Source of the DNA: Hoylesella timonensis S9-PR14
Lineage (GTDB): Bacteria > Bacteroidota > Bacteroidia > Bacteroidales > Bacteroidaceae
DNA length: 64,000 bases
Assembly: GCF_000762405.1 (NCBI RefSeq)
Contig: NZ_JRPQ01000141.1
Span: forward strand, 1 to 64,000
Direction: 5' to 3'
Below, in pieces: positions 34,836 through 43,325 of this stretch. Position 1 is the first letter of the stretch. The number at the start of each line of letters is the position of its first letter. The notes beneath the pieces were generated by a model. It had not been told where the DNA came from, did not search any database, and saw only the letters and a list, made by a program, of their open reading frames with translations. Position numbers and translations under genes: made by a program.

Positions 34836-35267
34836 TCAAATTACATCACTTTCGTCTAAAATCTCCAATAGAGGCTTCATCACAAACTCTCGTTCATGCA
34901 TGAAAGGGTGTGGAATTGTTAGCGCTGGCGTGTGGATATGCAGGTTGTCATACAACAAGATATCAATATCAATAACACGATCTTCGTAGACTCCATTGTA
35001 CGATTTTTCGGTTCGCCCCATAGCCGTCTCTATCTTCTGGGTTGCTTCTAACACCTCTTCAGGACTCAAGAAGGTACGACAACGAATGCAAGCATTCATG
35101 AAGAGATGGTCGGACGAAAAGCCCCAAGGCTTTGTTTCGTATAACGAAGAGCAACGGTCGACAGTACCTATCGATAGTTTTATCTGCTCTATCGCTTGTT
35201 GGATAGCTTCTTCTCGGCGCCCCAAATTAGACCCAAGCCCTAAATATACAATGTGTTCTGTGGACAT
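34836..35267 (-). CDS. folK: HPPK, 6-hydroxymethyl-7,8-dihydropterin pyrophosphokinase
   Basis: A 143-residue folate-pathway enzyme that transfers pyrophosphate from ATP to the pterin. The start is set at 35267 (MSTEHIVYLGLGSN) because the upstream in-frame methionine lies within queA. Signatures are the N-terminal LGLGSNLG, SSLYETKPWG, and the metal- and ATP-binding stretch DRVIDIDILLYD followed by IPHPFMHEREFVMKPL. Last gene of the ftsX-DUF3098-uppP-truB-queA-folK run, 20 bp after queA, and ends at a bidirectional terminator. GTP cyclohydrolase I of the same pathway is encoded at 55601. Confidence 0.93.
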   Translation of the reverse strand: MSTEHIVYLGLGSNLGRREEAIQQAIEQIKLSIGTVDRCSSLYETKPWGFSSDHLFMNACIRCRTFLSPEEVLEATQKIETAMGRTEKSYNGVYEDRVIDIDILLYDNLHIHTPALTIPHPFMHEREFVMKPLLEILDESDVI

Positions 35268-35287
35268 AGAGCGCAGATTTTCGATGA

Positions 35288-36454
35288 CTAATCGTTCAAT
35301 ATCAGCATCGAATCGCCATAACAACCGAACTTATAACCGTTCTTAACAGCCAAGTCATAAGCCTCCATCACTAATTCGTATCCACCGAAAGCTGCCGTTT
35401 CCATGAGCAAAGGTGACATGCTGTGATAGAAATTGGCTATCATCGTGTCTGCCAAACCAAAATCATAAGGCGGGAAAATAAATTTACTGGTCCAGCCGTC
35501 ATATTCTTTCAGCAGTCCATCAGTGCCAACTGCCGTCTCTGTAGCCTTGACAACACTTGTCCCAACGGCACAGACATGATGCCCCTCCTGTTTGGTTCGG
35601 TTAACGATTTCACAGACTTTGGCATCAATCTTCATTTGTTCCGAATCCATTTTATGCTTGGTCAAGTCTTCCACCTCAATGCTATTAAACGCACTCAAGC
35701 TGCAGTGAAGCGTGATATAAGTGTCATGTATCCCTTTAATCTCCATACGCTTGAGCATTTCTCTACTGAAATGAAGCCCTGTAGAAGGTGCTCTGACAGC
35801 CCCTTCATGCTTTGCAAAAATGGTTTGATAGTCTTCCTGATCATGCGCATCTGCATGAGGTACTTCACGTCGATTGATGATGTAACGTGGCAAAGGAGTT
35901 TCGCCGAGCGCAAAAAGTTCATGCTTGAACTCATCATGCGGGCAATCGTAAAGAAATCGGAGTGTACGACCACGACTCGTTGTGTTATCGATTACTTCCG
36001 CCACCATCGTGCCGCTCTCATCAAAGAAGAGCTTATTCCCAATACGAATCTTACGGGCAGGCTCTACTAACACATCCCAAAGACGCATTTCCTGATTGAG
36101 TTCACGAAGCAAGAATACTTCAATCTTAGCATCTGTCTTTTCCTTTGTACCATATAATCGAGCAGGAAATACTTTTGTGTCATTAAAGATAAAAGTATCA
36201 CCTTCATCAAAATAATCAAGTACATGTCTAAACTCAAGATACTGCCCCTTGATATCTTTCCCTTTTTTGTCCTTTTGAAACATATCAATGGTCTGTGATT
36301 TTCGGTGTAACACCATCAATCGAGATTCGTCACGACGTGTCATTCGCGAGATTTCTTTCTTGCCGTGAGCATTCTTTATCTCATGATAAACACTATGAGG
36401 GTAAAGAGCAATGAGCTCTTCTGGCAAATTAAATTTGAATTGTGATAGCTTCAT
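35288..36454 (-). CDS. queA: QueA-like tRNA ribosyltransferase-isomerase, divergent
   Basis: A 388-residue protein of the QueA family, which uses S-adenosylmethionine to form epoxyqueuosine in tRNA wobble positions. Family parts include [13 protein letters not shown] (90-102), [32 protein letters not shown] and [10 protein letters not shown]. Several normally rigid motifs are altered: PTAGLHF is PSTGLHF (223-229), the HxGxGTF-type loop is HCSLSAF (250-256), and the FHLPxSTLLM motif is FYHSMSPLL (342-350). There are also extra segments near residues 22-38 and 56-72, making it about 35 residues longer than usual. Position in the conserved ftsX-folK run supports the assignment; retained activity is uncertain. 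Confidence 0.8.
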   Translation of the reverse strand: MKLSQFKFNLPEELIALYPHSVYHEIKNAHGKKEISRMTRRDESRLMVLHRKSQTIDMFQKDKKGKDIKGQYLEFRHVLDYFDEGDTFIFNDTKVFPARLYGTKEKTDAKIEVFLLRELNQEMRLWDVLVEPARKIRIGNKLFFDESGTMVAEVIDNTTSRGRTLRFLYDCPHDEFKHELFALGETPLPRYIINRREVPHADAHDQEDYQTIFAKHEGAVRAPSTGLHFSREMLKRMEIKGIHDTYITLHCSLSAFNSIEVEDLTKHKMDSEQMKIDAKVCEIVNRTKQEGHHVCAVGTSVVKATETAVGTDGLLKEYDGWTSKFIFPPYDFGLADTMIANFYHSMSPLLMETAAFGGYELVMEAYDLAVKNGYKFGCYGDSMLILND

Positions 36455-36457
36455 TGA

Positions 36458-37165
36458 TTAATGTCCTTCATCTATTTCTTGTTCATTCAGCCACTCTTTG
36501 AAGTGGTCGAAATTAATACTATTCTCTATTGTCAATGCACCAACGCGGGTTCTTCGTAGTTGTATCAGATACGCACCACTGTCCAAAGTGCGTCCAAGAT
36601 CACGCGCAAGTGCTCTAATATATGTTCCTTTTCCGCAAACGATGCGCAGTTGTAGCTGCATGGTATTGGAGTCGAAATGAATAAGCTCTATTTCATCAAT
36701 ACGCACCGTTTTCGCTTGTAGTGCTACCTCTTCGCCTGCTCGCCTTAAATTGTATGCTCTCTCACCAGCAACCTTGCATGCGCTATAGGTTGGAGGAGTT
36801 TGCTGAATCTCTCCAACAAAGAGTTTTAATACCTGCTCTATGCGCTCAAGCGTGATATGCTCAGTAGGATAGGTAGCATTTACAGGATGTTCGCAATCGT
36901 AACTGGCAGTAGTAGCCCCCAATTGTATCGTACATACGTACTCTTTTGTATGCGCTTGTAACTGCTCTATTTGTTTGGTAGCCTTCCCCGTGCACAGCAC
37001 TAAAACGCCTGTTGCTAATGGATCGAGTGTTCCTGCATGCCCTATCTTAATGCGCTTGATGCCCAACTTTCGAGATATGACATAGCGAACGTGTGCCAAT
37101 GCCCCAAAGCTTGTCATACCGTACGGCTTATCTATTGCAAATATCTCTCCTTTATAAAAGTTCAT
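36458..37165 (-). CDS. truB: tRNA pseudouridine-55 synthase
   Basis: A 235-residue enzyme that makes the pseudouridine at position 55 in the T-loop of tRNAs. The catalytic aspartate is in KIGHAGTLDPLATGVLVLC (around residues 40-58), within the TruB motif. Other conserved parts are KEYVCTIQLGATTASYDCE, QTPPTYSACKVAGERAYNLRRAG and CGKGTYIRALARDLG. The short C-terminus is normal for the Bacteroidota form. It starts 3 bp upstream of queA's start region (4-bp gap), so the two are tightly coupled. Confidence 0.95.
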   Translation of the reverse strand: MNFYKGEIFAIDKPYGMTSFGALAHVRYVISRKLGIKRIKIGHAGTLDPLATGVLVLCTGKATKQIEQLQAHTKEYVCTIQLGATTASYDCEHPVNATYPTEHITLERIEQVLKLFVGEIQQTPPTYSACKVAGERAYNLRRAGEEVALQAKTVRIDEIELIHFDSNTMQLQLRIVCGKGTYIRALARDLGRTLDSGAYLIQLRRTRVGALTIENSINFDHFKEWLNEQEIDEGH

Positions 37166-37297
37166 GTTGTGCGTTTTTGAGTTGACAAGTGGGTGAGTTT
37201 TTCAACTCATCAGCATGTAAGCGTTCTCCAAAGTAAACAACTCCATTCATTCATGTGTACAAAACAATTTTACTAAAAAGCCCCTCAACTTAAGGAC

Positions 37298-38149
37298 TTA
37301 ATCGACCATTGCCAAACTATGTCCCATCATGAGCCAAATCAAGATGAAGCCTCCGACGATGATTCGATAAACTCCAAAGACCTTAAAGCCATATTTCGTC
37401 AAGAAATTAACAAACCACTTCATTGCCAATAGCGCAACTACAAAGGCAACAGCGCTACCCAACAGCAAGGTGGGGACATGAGACGACAAGGCATCTACGC
37501 CTCCGTTTTTGATGAGTTTGAATACATCAAGACAAGTAGCTGCAAACATGGTGGGCACAGCTAAGAAGAATGAGAACTCCGCTGCACGCTTTCTGGTTAG
37601 TCCTTGTGCCATACCTCCTACGATAGTTGCCATTGACCTCGACACTCCCGGTATCATGGCAATGCATTGGAATACACCTATCATAAAGGCTTTCTTATCT
37701 GTCAACGAGGTCGACTCTTGACCATGATTAAAGATTCTATCGCAGAAAAGCATAAAGATGCCACCAACTACCAACATCACTGCCACGACAATGACACTCC
37801 CCAGCATTTTTTCAATCAAATGATTGGCTAACAATCCGATAACAGCAGCAGGAATAAAAGCCACCAATAGCTTCCAATAGAAATTCCAACGATGAATAAA
37901 TGCTTTCACGGCTGGCGTTCCTTCAGGCACAGGAGTGTTATCTAAGCGAAAAAAACGCTTCCAATAAAGTGTCACCACCGAAAGGATAGCACCAAACTGG
38001 ATAATGACAATAAAGGCATTGATAAACGGATCGTCTGCCTGCATGCCTAACAAGTCGCGGGTAATAATCATGTGTCCTGTCGAAGAAACAGGCAGAAACT
38101 CGGTCAAACCCTCAACGATTGCCAGAATAATGGTCTCAAGTAAGCTCAT
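37298..38149 (-). CDS. uppP: Undecaprenyl-diphosphatase (BacA/UppP)
   Basis: A 283-residue inner-membrane phosphatase recycling the lipid carrier of peptidoglycan synthesis, also linked to bacitracin resistance. Both active-site motifs are present: [15 protein letters not shown] (14-28) and [16 protein letters not shown] (around 165-180). Eight hydrophobic segments are predicted. Encoded between DUF3098 and truB in the usual Bacteroidales order. The 132-bp gap to truB holds no recognised feature. Confidence 0.95.
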   Translation of the reverse strand: MSLLETIILAIVEGLTEFLPVSSTGHMIITRDLLGMQADDPFINAFIVIIQFGAILSVVTLYWKRFFRLDNTPVPEGTPAVKAFIHRWNFYWKLLVAFIPAAVIGLLANHLIEKMLGSVIVVAVMLVVGGIFMLFCDRIFNHGQESTSLTDKKAFMIGVFQCIAMIPGVSRSMATIVGGMAQGLTRKRAAEFSFFLAVPTMFAATCLDVFKLIKNGGVDALSSHVPTLLLGSAVAFVVALLAMKWFVNFLTKYGFKVFGVYRIIVGGFILIWLMMGHSLAMVD

Positions 38150-38164
38150 AAATCACACAACGTA

Positions 38165-38389
38165 TTAGTCTTTTGGCTTTCTGATAATTGCAAAAATGAT
38201 AGATACAAAGCCCAAGAAACATACTACTGGAGCTACTTTGATACGTCGCACACTAAAGATGTCAGGATTGTATGCTGTCTCCGTCGAGCCACTTCCACTC
38301 ATCAACAGAAATCCGATAATCACGACAACGACACCAATCGCCAATAACATAAAGTTGACTTTATCGAACGCAAAATTTCTTTTATCCAT
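38165..38389 (-). CDS. DUF3098 small membrane protein
   Basis: A 74-residue protein with two hydrophobic helices (about residues 12-29 and 50-66) separated by a short polar loop containing SGSGSTETAYNPDIFSVRR. It matches DUF3098 in size, topology and place between ftsX and uppP. Function is unknown; the linkage suggests a cell-envelope role near division or peptidoglycan synthesis. 15 bp separate it from uppP. Confidence 0.88.
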   Translation of the reverse strand: MDKRNFAFDKVNFMLLAIGVVVVIIGFLLMSGSGSTETAYNPDIFSVRRIKVAPVVCFLGFVSIIFAIIRKPKD

Positions 38390-38464
38390 CTGATAGATTT
38401 GTTTATTCGAACTTACCTATATATAATAAGGTGGAGTTCTGAATTGATTTTCAACGTTATTTTC

Positions 38465-39346
38465 TTAAATTTTATATAAATCTCCTGCCTTCATTCGCAA
38501 GAATTTGTTCACCGAAATGTGGGCGCAAATAGCCGTTATCACGAGTCCGAACAAGAATACGGCTGCACCAGTAATGACCATGTCGCGCCAAGTCACAACG
38601 GTCAAGATACCAGGCTCGGATAGATACAACGCATAAATACAACCCGCCAACACTAAATTGGCTATCAAACCAGCTATCAAACCTGTCCAAACGGCTCTGC
38701 TTACAAAGGGTCTGCGGATAAATCCCCATGAAGCACCAACCAATTTCATCGTGTGTATGGAAAATCTTCGGGCATAAATATCCAATCGTACAGTGTTGTT
38801 GATGAGGGAGAAAGATACAAAGGTAAGCAACAGTGCCAACACTAACATCACCAAACCTATTTTGGCAAGATTGCGGTTCACGCTGTCTACTAATTCTTTC
38901 TGGTAATTAATTTGGTTGATTTGTGGATATTTTTCAAACTCACTCACTATCCATTTCAGAGAATCGTTGTTCGCATAAACCGACTTTAAGGTTACTTCGA
39001 TAGATGCAGGACAAGGATTTTCACCATCTGTAAACTCCGATGGGTCGCTCCCCATAGCGGATGTAATCTCCTTCAGAGCTTGTTCCTTACTAATATATTT
39101 GAGCTGTTTGATATATGGACGCTTCTGAATCACCGCACACATTCGCTGTGCTTCAGAATTTGTCATCTCATTTTCTAATATCAACTGCACAACTAAATTC
39201 TCTTTTACATAAGAGGAAAGGTTTCTTCCTGTTAAGGTTGAGAATACAACTAACCCCAACAAGATGAGTACCAAAGCTGTGCTTATACAAAGAGTAATAG
39301 CCTGTAATCCATGATGATTACTGGTCTTATTTTGTTTCTTTCCCAT
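38465..39346 (-). CDS. ftsX: Cell-division protein FtsX
   Basis: A 293-residue integral membrane protein counted from the methionine of MGKKQNKTSNHHG; an in-frame methionine eight residues earlier lacks support. FtsX works with the ATPase FtsE to activate peptidoglycan hydrolases at the septum. It has an N-terminal membrane helix, a periplasmic domain (about 45-160) with IQKRPYIKQLKYISKEQALKEI, and three C-terminal helices of the FtsX permease fold. ftsE is not next to it. First gene of the run to folK. Confidence 0.9.
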   Translation of the reverse strand: MGKKQNKTSNHHGLQAITLCISTALVLILLGLVVFSTLTGRNLSSYVKENLVVQLILENEMTNSEAQRMCAVIQKRPYIKQLKYISKEQALKEITSAMGSDPSEFTDGENPCPASIEVTLKSVYANNDSLKWIVSEFEKYPQINQINYQKELVDSVNRNLAKIGLVMLVLALLLTFVSFSLINNTVRLDIYARRFSIHTMKLVGASWGFIRRPFVSRAVWTGLIAGLIANLVLAGCIYALYLSEPGILTVVTWRDMVITGAAVFLFGLVITAICAHISVNKFLRMKAGDLYKI

Positions 39347-39370
39347 TCTTTTATGGATATAATGCACCAA

Positions 39371-39788
39371 ATTTCTCGCAAAGTAACAAAAAAATTAGGG
39401 ATAAAACGATGCTTTAACTACTATTAACGTGATTGCTCAATAAAAATATCGCCTACATTCCTGATCGATTTTGTTCATATAAGAGTGAAGGTTGTAACAC
39501 CTTATCTTAACGATGATCACCACATAGGTTCTTTCATGCCAAACATTTGAAACAAGTTCGTCGTTAGGTTCAATAAGAAGTCCTTACTTCAACCGCATTA
39601 CCCATAGAGATGAAGGAGACTAAAGCGATGCTCCAATTTCTGTAGGTTATCGCCCTATTAGACCTTTTCCTTTTCATCAACCTTTTTTCATGAGTTGGAT
39701 AGACTAATAAACATCCTGCTTGCAAGCCTCGTGTTCCATGTCGCAGCTTATATAAAAGTACCTATTCATTGTAAATTTGCGAATTATA
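39371..39788. other. Intergenic DNA upstream of the pdx locus
   Basis: About 400 bp with no convincing gene, RNA or repeat. Base composition is similar to other spacers in the window. A TATATTTG box (39785-39792) occurs at its right edge but lacks a -33 partner. Confidence 0.4.
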
Positions 39789-39865
39789 TTTGTGGCATTC
39801 ATATTTTTTCATTTCCTTTGTACGAGCAGAAAATGGCAGCTTATCAAACTGTCAAGTCTGCTCGT
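39789..39865 (+). promoter_or_regulatory. Promoter and inverted repeat of the pdx operon
   Basis: TTTG (39789-39792) and TTCCTTTG (39813-39820) are 20 bp apart, a near-consensus promoter. Right after it, ACGAGCAGA (39822-39830) and TCTGCTCGT (39857-39865) form a perfect 9-bp inverted repeat with a 26-nt loop, spanning the likely transcription start. It could be an operator for the downstream AraC-type fusion or a 5' RNA hairpin. No T-run follows, so it is not a standard terminator. Confidence 0.5.
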
Positions 39866-39880
39866 TGAGAATAATTAGCA

Positions 39881-40948
39881 ATGAAAAATCGACATACCAT
39901 ACTAACGATTACAGGTTCGGACGGAACTGGAGGTGCAGGAGTACAAGCCGATATCAAGACTATTACGGCTTTGGGTGGATATGCTGTGTCGGTAATTACT
40001 TCTATCACGATTCAAAACACCTTGGGCATTCAGAGCTTTTACGATATTCCTGCTGACATTGTAGCAGGACAGTTAACAGCATTGATTGACGACCTTGAAC
40101 CCGCAGTTATTAAGATTGGAATGGTTCGCAATAGCAAAACGCTGGATGCTATCATTGAGATGTTACATCAGCATCACGCTTCCACCATTATTTACGACCC
40201 CATTGTAACCTCCAGCCAGGGTGAGCCATTGATGACACCCGACATGATTCATGCCGTGAAAGATCGCCTCTTCCCACTCTGTTCATTGGTAATTATGAAA
40301 CAAGAGGATGCTGCTGTGTTCATCAATAGTGCCGAAGTGACAAAAGAAACCATGAAAGCAGGAATGACACAATTTCTGAATTTAGGTTGCAAAGGGGTCA
40401 TGTTACATAGTGGAAACATGAACGACACGCTGATATGGCGTTCAGGTGAGAAAATCAACCAGCATGAATTTCCAACATTAAACCTCACAAATTCACACGG
40501 ACTGGGTAGCAGTCTATCTTCCGCAATAGCCTATTACCTATCTGTTTCAACAGATATTCATGAAGCAGTATGCGAGGGAAAAAGTTATATCCAACAACAG
40601 TTGAGTCACTTTGGAGCCTTAAAAGGTCGAAGCAGTGAGCTGTACAACGAATTTATACAAGCCATAGAACTTCATTGTACCACCAATAATGATGTACAAT
40701 TTTATGCCCATCAATTGGGCGTAAGCAGTCGATATTTAGCACAGGTCACCAAACGAATTGGGCAAAAAACGCCCAAGAGTCTTATTGATGAGCATCTATT
40801 GACCAAGAGTAAATTACTCTTAGACACCACCAGTAAGACTGTTCAAGAAGTTGCATACGCATTAGGATTTCATTCGCAGTCACACTTTAGCAAATTCTTT
40901 AAGAAGGCTGAAGGAATTACACCGAGTATATATCGAATCAATAAATAA
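39881..40948 (+). CDS. ThiD/PdxK-like kinase domain fused to AraC-type HTH
   Basis: A 355-residue two-domain protein. Residues of about 1-250 have the fold signature of ThiD/PdxK (ribokinase-like) kinases: [19 protein letters not shown] (9-27), [13 protein letters not shown] and AVIKIGM (75-81). Residues of about 258-355 are an AraC/XylS DNA-binding domain with two helix-turn-helix units (274-292 and 321-342, the second around [20 protein letters not shown]). In the kinase part the catalytic HGTGC loop reads HGLGS (206-210), and the usual PNxxEA and KGGH motifs read MKQEDA and LHSGNM, so activity may be lost. It lies 8 bp upstream of pdxS. I infer a vitamin-B6-responsive regulator of the operon; an HMP kinase with an added domain is the alternative. 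Confidence 0.85.
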   Translation: MKNRHTILTITGSDGTGGAGVQADIKTITALGGYAVSVITSITIQNTLGIQSFYDIPADIVAGQLTALIDDLEPAVIKIGMVRNSKTLDAIIEMLHQHHASTIIYDPIVTSSQGEPLMTPDMIHAVKDRLFPLCSLVIMKQEDAAVFINSAEVTKETMKAGMTQFLNLGCKGVMLHSGNMNDTLIWRSGEKINQHEFPTLNLTNSHGLGSSLSSAIAYYLSVSTDIHEAVCEGKSYIQQQLSHFGALKGRSSELYNEFIQAIELHCTTNNDVQFYAHQLGVSSRYLAQVTKRIGQKTPKSLIDEHLLTKSKLLLDTTSKTVQEVAYALGFHSQSHFSKFFKKAEGITPSIYRINK

Positions 40949-40956
40949 TAAACAAA

Positions 40957-41829
40957 ATGACAGAAAGACAAATTTTAAATCGAAACTTAGCCCAGATGCT
41001 CAAAGGAGGAGTTATCATGGACGTTACAACTCCCGAACAAGCTCACATTGCAGAAGATGCAGGAGCCTGTGCAGTAATGGCACTTGAGCGTATTCCCGCT
41101 GATATTCGTGCTGCAGGAGGCGTGTCGCGCATGAGCGATCCACACATGATTAAGAGCATACAAGAGACGGTTAGCATTCCTGTAATGGCAAAATGCCGTA
41201 TCGGACACTTTGCAGAGGCGCAAATTTTACAAGCAATTGAAATTGATTATATTGATGAGAGCGAAGTTTTGTCACCCGCTGACAATGTTTACCACATTGA
41301 TAAAACCCAATTCGAAGTACCTTTTGTTTGTGGTGCCAAGAACTTAGGAGAAGCTTTGCGACGCATTGCAGAAGGCGCAACTATGATTAGAACCAAGGGC
41401 GAACCTGGTACTGGAGACGTTGTACAGGCGGTAACGCACATGCGCATGATGCAATCAGAGATGAGAAGAATAAAGGCTATGGCTGAAGACGAGTTGTTTG
41501 AAGCTGCCAAACAATTGCAAGTTCCCTACGAACTAATAAAGTATGTTCATGAAAACGGTAAGTTACCTGTCGTTAATTTTGCTGCAGGAGGCGTAGCCAC
41601 ACCAGCAGATGCCGCCTTGATGATGCAACTTGGAGCCGAAGGAGTCTTTGTTGGATCGGGCATATTCAAGTCTGGCGACCCTGTTAAACGGGCAGCTGCC
41701 ATTGTTCAAGCAGTAACCAACTACAACGATCCGAAGCGGTTAGCTGAGTTATCCGAGAACTTAGGCGAAGCCATGGTTGGCATCAACGAACACGAAATAG
41801 AAGTGTTGATGGCAGAAAGGGGTAAATAG
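40957..41829 (+). CDS. pdxS: Pyridoxal 5'-phosphate synthase, lyase subunit
   Basis: A 290-residue TIM-barrel synthase that builds PLP from ribose 5-phosphate, glyceraldehyde 3-phosphate and ammonia supplied by PdxT. Highly conserved parts are [36 protein letters not shown] (residues 16-51 in part), MAKCRIGHF, the stretch [12 protein letters not shown] and [16 protein letters not shown]. The phosphate loop [30 protein letters not shown] is intact. The gene sits between the AraC fusion and pdxT in one operon. Confidence 0.97.
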   Translation: MTERQILNRNLAQMLKGGVIMDVTTPEQAHIAEDAGACAVMALERIPADIRAAGGVSRMSDPHMIKSIQETVSIPVMAKCRIGHFAEAQILQAIEIDYIDESEVLSPADNVYHIDKTQFEVPFVCGAKNLGEALRRIAEGATMIRTKGEPGTGDVVQAVTHMRMMQSEMRRIKAMAEDELFEAAKQLQVPYELIKYVHENGKLPVVNFAAGGVATPADAALMMQLGAEGVFVGSGIFKSGDPVKRAAAIVQAVTNYNDPKRLAELSENLGEAMVGINEHEIEVLMAERGK

Positions 41830-41833
41830 AGTA

Positions 41834-42406
41834 ATGAGAATAGCCGTATTAGCTTTACAAGGAGCATTTGCTGAACACCAGCAAATGCTTCACTCTTTGG
41901 GGGTAGAAACATTCCAAGTGCGAAACAAATGCGATTGGGAAAAGCCCAAAGATGGACTTATTCTCCCCGGAGGAGAGAGTACAACCATGACAAAACTCTT
42001 GAATGAGTTGGATTTACTGTTACCTATTCAGGAAGAAATCAACCAAGGATTGCCCGTATTTGGTACTTGTGCAGGATTGATCATGCTGGCTCGCAAAGAG
42101 AACGGAAAGCCATCAAACCGACTTTCTACCATGGATATCGACGTTTGTAGAAATGCCTATGGCAGACAATTAGGGAGTTTCCATACAGAAGAAGCTTTCA
42201 AGGGAATCGAAGGAACGATACCTATGACCTTTATCCGCGCACCTTATATCAATGAAGTATTTGGAGACGCAGAAATATTGGCAAGTGTTGATGGAAATAT
42301 TGTCGCAGCAAGGCAGCATCACCAAATGGTAACAGCCTTTCATCCAGAACTGGATAATGACACCAGAGTTCACGCTTATTTCTTGAATAGCATTCTGAAA
42401 AGGTAG
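41834..42406 (+). CDS. pdxT: Pyridoxal 5'-phosphate synthase, glutaminase subunit
   Basis: A 190-residue class I glutaminase that hydrolyses glutamine and channels ammonia into PdxS. The triad is visible: Cys79 in FGTCAGLIML, His170 and Glu172 in AFHPELDND. The oxyanion loop LPGGESTTMTKL (44-55) is intact. Starts 4 bp after pdxS. Glyceraldehyde phosphate for the synthase depends on triose isomerase, encoded separately at 54062. The transcript ends at a strong terminator shared with the opposing lpxA-like gene. Confidence 0.96.
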   Translation: MRIAVLALQGAFAEHQQMLHSLGVETFQVRNKCDWEKPKDGLILPGGESTTMTKLLNELDLLLPIQEEINQGLPVFGTCAGLIMLARKENGKPSNRLSTMDIDVCRNAYGRQLGSFHTEEAFKGIEGTIPMTFIRAPYINEVFGDAEILASVDGNIVAARQHHQMVTAFHPELDNDTRVHAYFLNSILKR

Positions 42407-42432
42407 GTCAGCAACTCGCTTATCCACCGCAT

Positions 42433-42469
42433 AAAATTGTAACAGCTCTCTTAGGGCTGTTACAATTTT
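42433..42469. terminator. Terminator between convergent pdxT and the LpxA-like gene
   Basis: A perfect 14-bp stem, AAAATTGTAACAGC (42433-42446) with GCTGTTACAATTTT (42456-42469). It overlaps the last codons of the opposing gene. A- and T-rich flanks suggest action in both directions. Confidence 0.82.
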
Positions 42470-43242
42470 CCAATAATCCCAGCCTTTGTCGCTTGAATAA
42501 AGCGCACTATCTCATTAATTTCCTCACCATTTGGCACCTGCTCTTGTACTTGTAGAACGGCATCGAACACGCTTGTCTGGCCATGAAACACCAATCTATA
42601 AGCATTGGCTATGTGCTTTTGCACCCTTTCTGAGATGCCATAGCTTTGTAACATCATACTGTTCAGTCCAGCATATTTAGCAGGTATGCCACCAGCAATA
42701 ATATATGGTGGAACATCTTGATAGAGAGTAGTGCCTGCTTGTATCATTGCATAATCGCCAATGCGTGTATTTTCGCTTTCGATGACGCTTGAACTAAAGA
42801 TCACCCCATTCCCTATTTCGCAGTTGCCTGATATCTTTGTTCCATATCCCAACACACACTGATTTCCCATTTTGGTGTCATGAGAGATATGCGAGCCTTC
42901 CATGAGGAAGTTTTCATGACCGATAATGGTTTGTCCACCTTGATGAGTAGCTCGGTTGATCACTACATTTTCTCGAATGATATTATGGTCGCCAATGCGC
43001 AATTCGGTATCATCGCCTTTGAATTCAAAGTCTTGTGGAACCGCTCCTAACACGGAACCTTGATAAACCTGATTATCATTACCCATACGAGTTCCATGCA
43101 TAATACTCACAAAGGGATATACCACGCAGTTGTCACCTATCACCACGTCATCCTCGATATATGCAAATGGATATATCTTACAATTGTTCCCTATCTTTGC
43201 ACCTTGTGCTATTTGCGCTTTTTCACTGATGTCGCTTGCCAT
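42460..43242 (-). CDS. LpxA-like UDP-GlcNAc acyltransferase, divergent
   Basis: A 260-residue left-handed beta-helix protein of the LpxA family, which adds the first acyl chain in lipid A synthesis. Hexapeptide repeats fill residues of about 5-185. EVPQDxK and the INRGT-type regions appear as AVPQDFEFKG and INRATHQGG. His118 and the catalytic-base His121 (GSHISHD) are kept. Two other active-site histidines of E. coli LpxA appear lost: GH is GN (139-140) and the AVHQF region reads SVIESEN. QDVPPYIIAGGIPAKY and the C-terminal helices are present. It may be a second LpxA with a different acceptor. It lies 84 bp after the efflux operon's last gene. Confidence 0.75.
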   Translation of the reverse strand: MASDISEKAQIAQGAKIGNNCKIYPFAYIEDDVVIGDNCVVYPFVSIMHGTRMGNDNQVYQGSVLGAVPQDFEFKGDDTELRIGDHNIIRENVVINRATHQGGQTIIGHENFLMEGSHISHDTKMGNQCVLGYGTKISGNCEIGNGVIFSSSVIESENTRIGDYAMIQAGTTLYQDVPPYIIAGGIPAKYAGLNSMMLQSYGISERVQKHIANAYRLVFHGQTSVFDAVLQVQEQVPNGEEINEIVRFIQATKAGIIGKL

Positions 43243-43325
43243 ATCTGTTAATGATAATTGAATGAATAAATAAATTGATAAGGCTCATGAAACATTCACT
43301 TTTTGCCTTTTGTCATCGTAAACCG

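Noticed and set aside
41846-42404. CRISPR-like or tandem repeats
   Set aside because: No regularly spaced direct repeats were seen anywhere in the window; the only regular array is the three palindromes at 60432, which has 7-bp spacers and no Cas genes.
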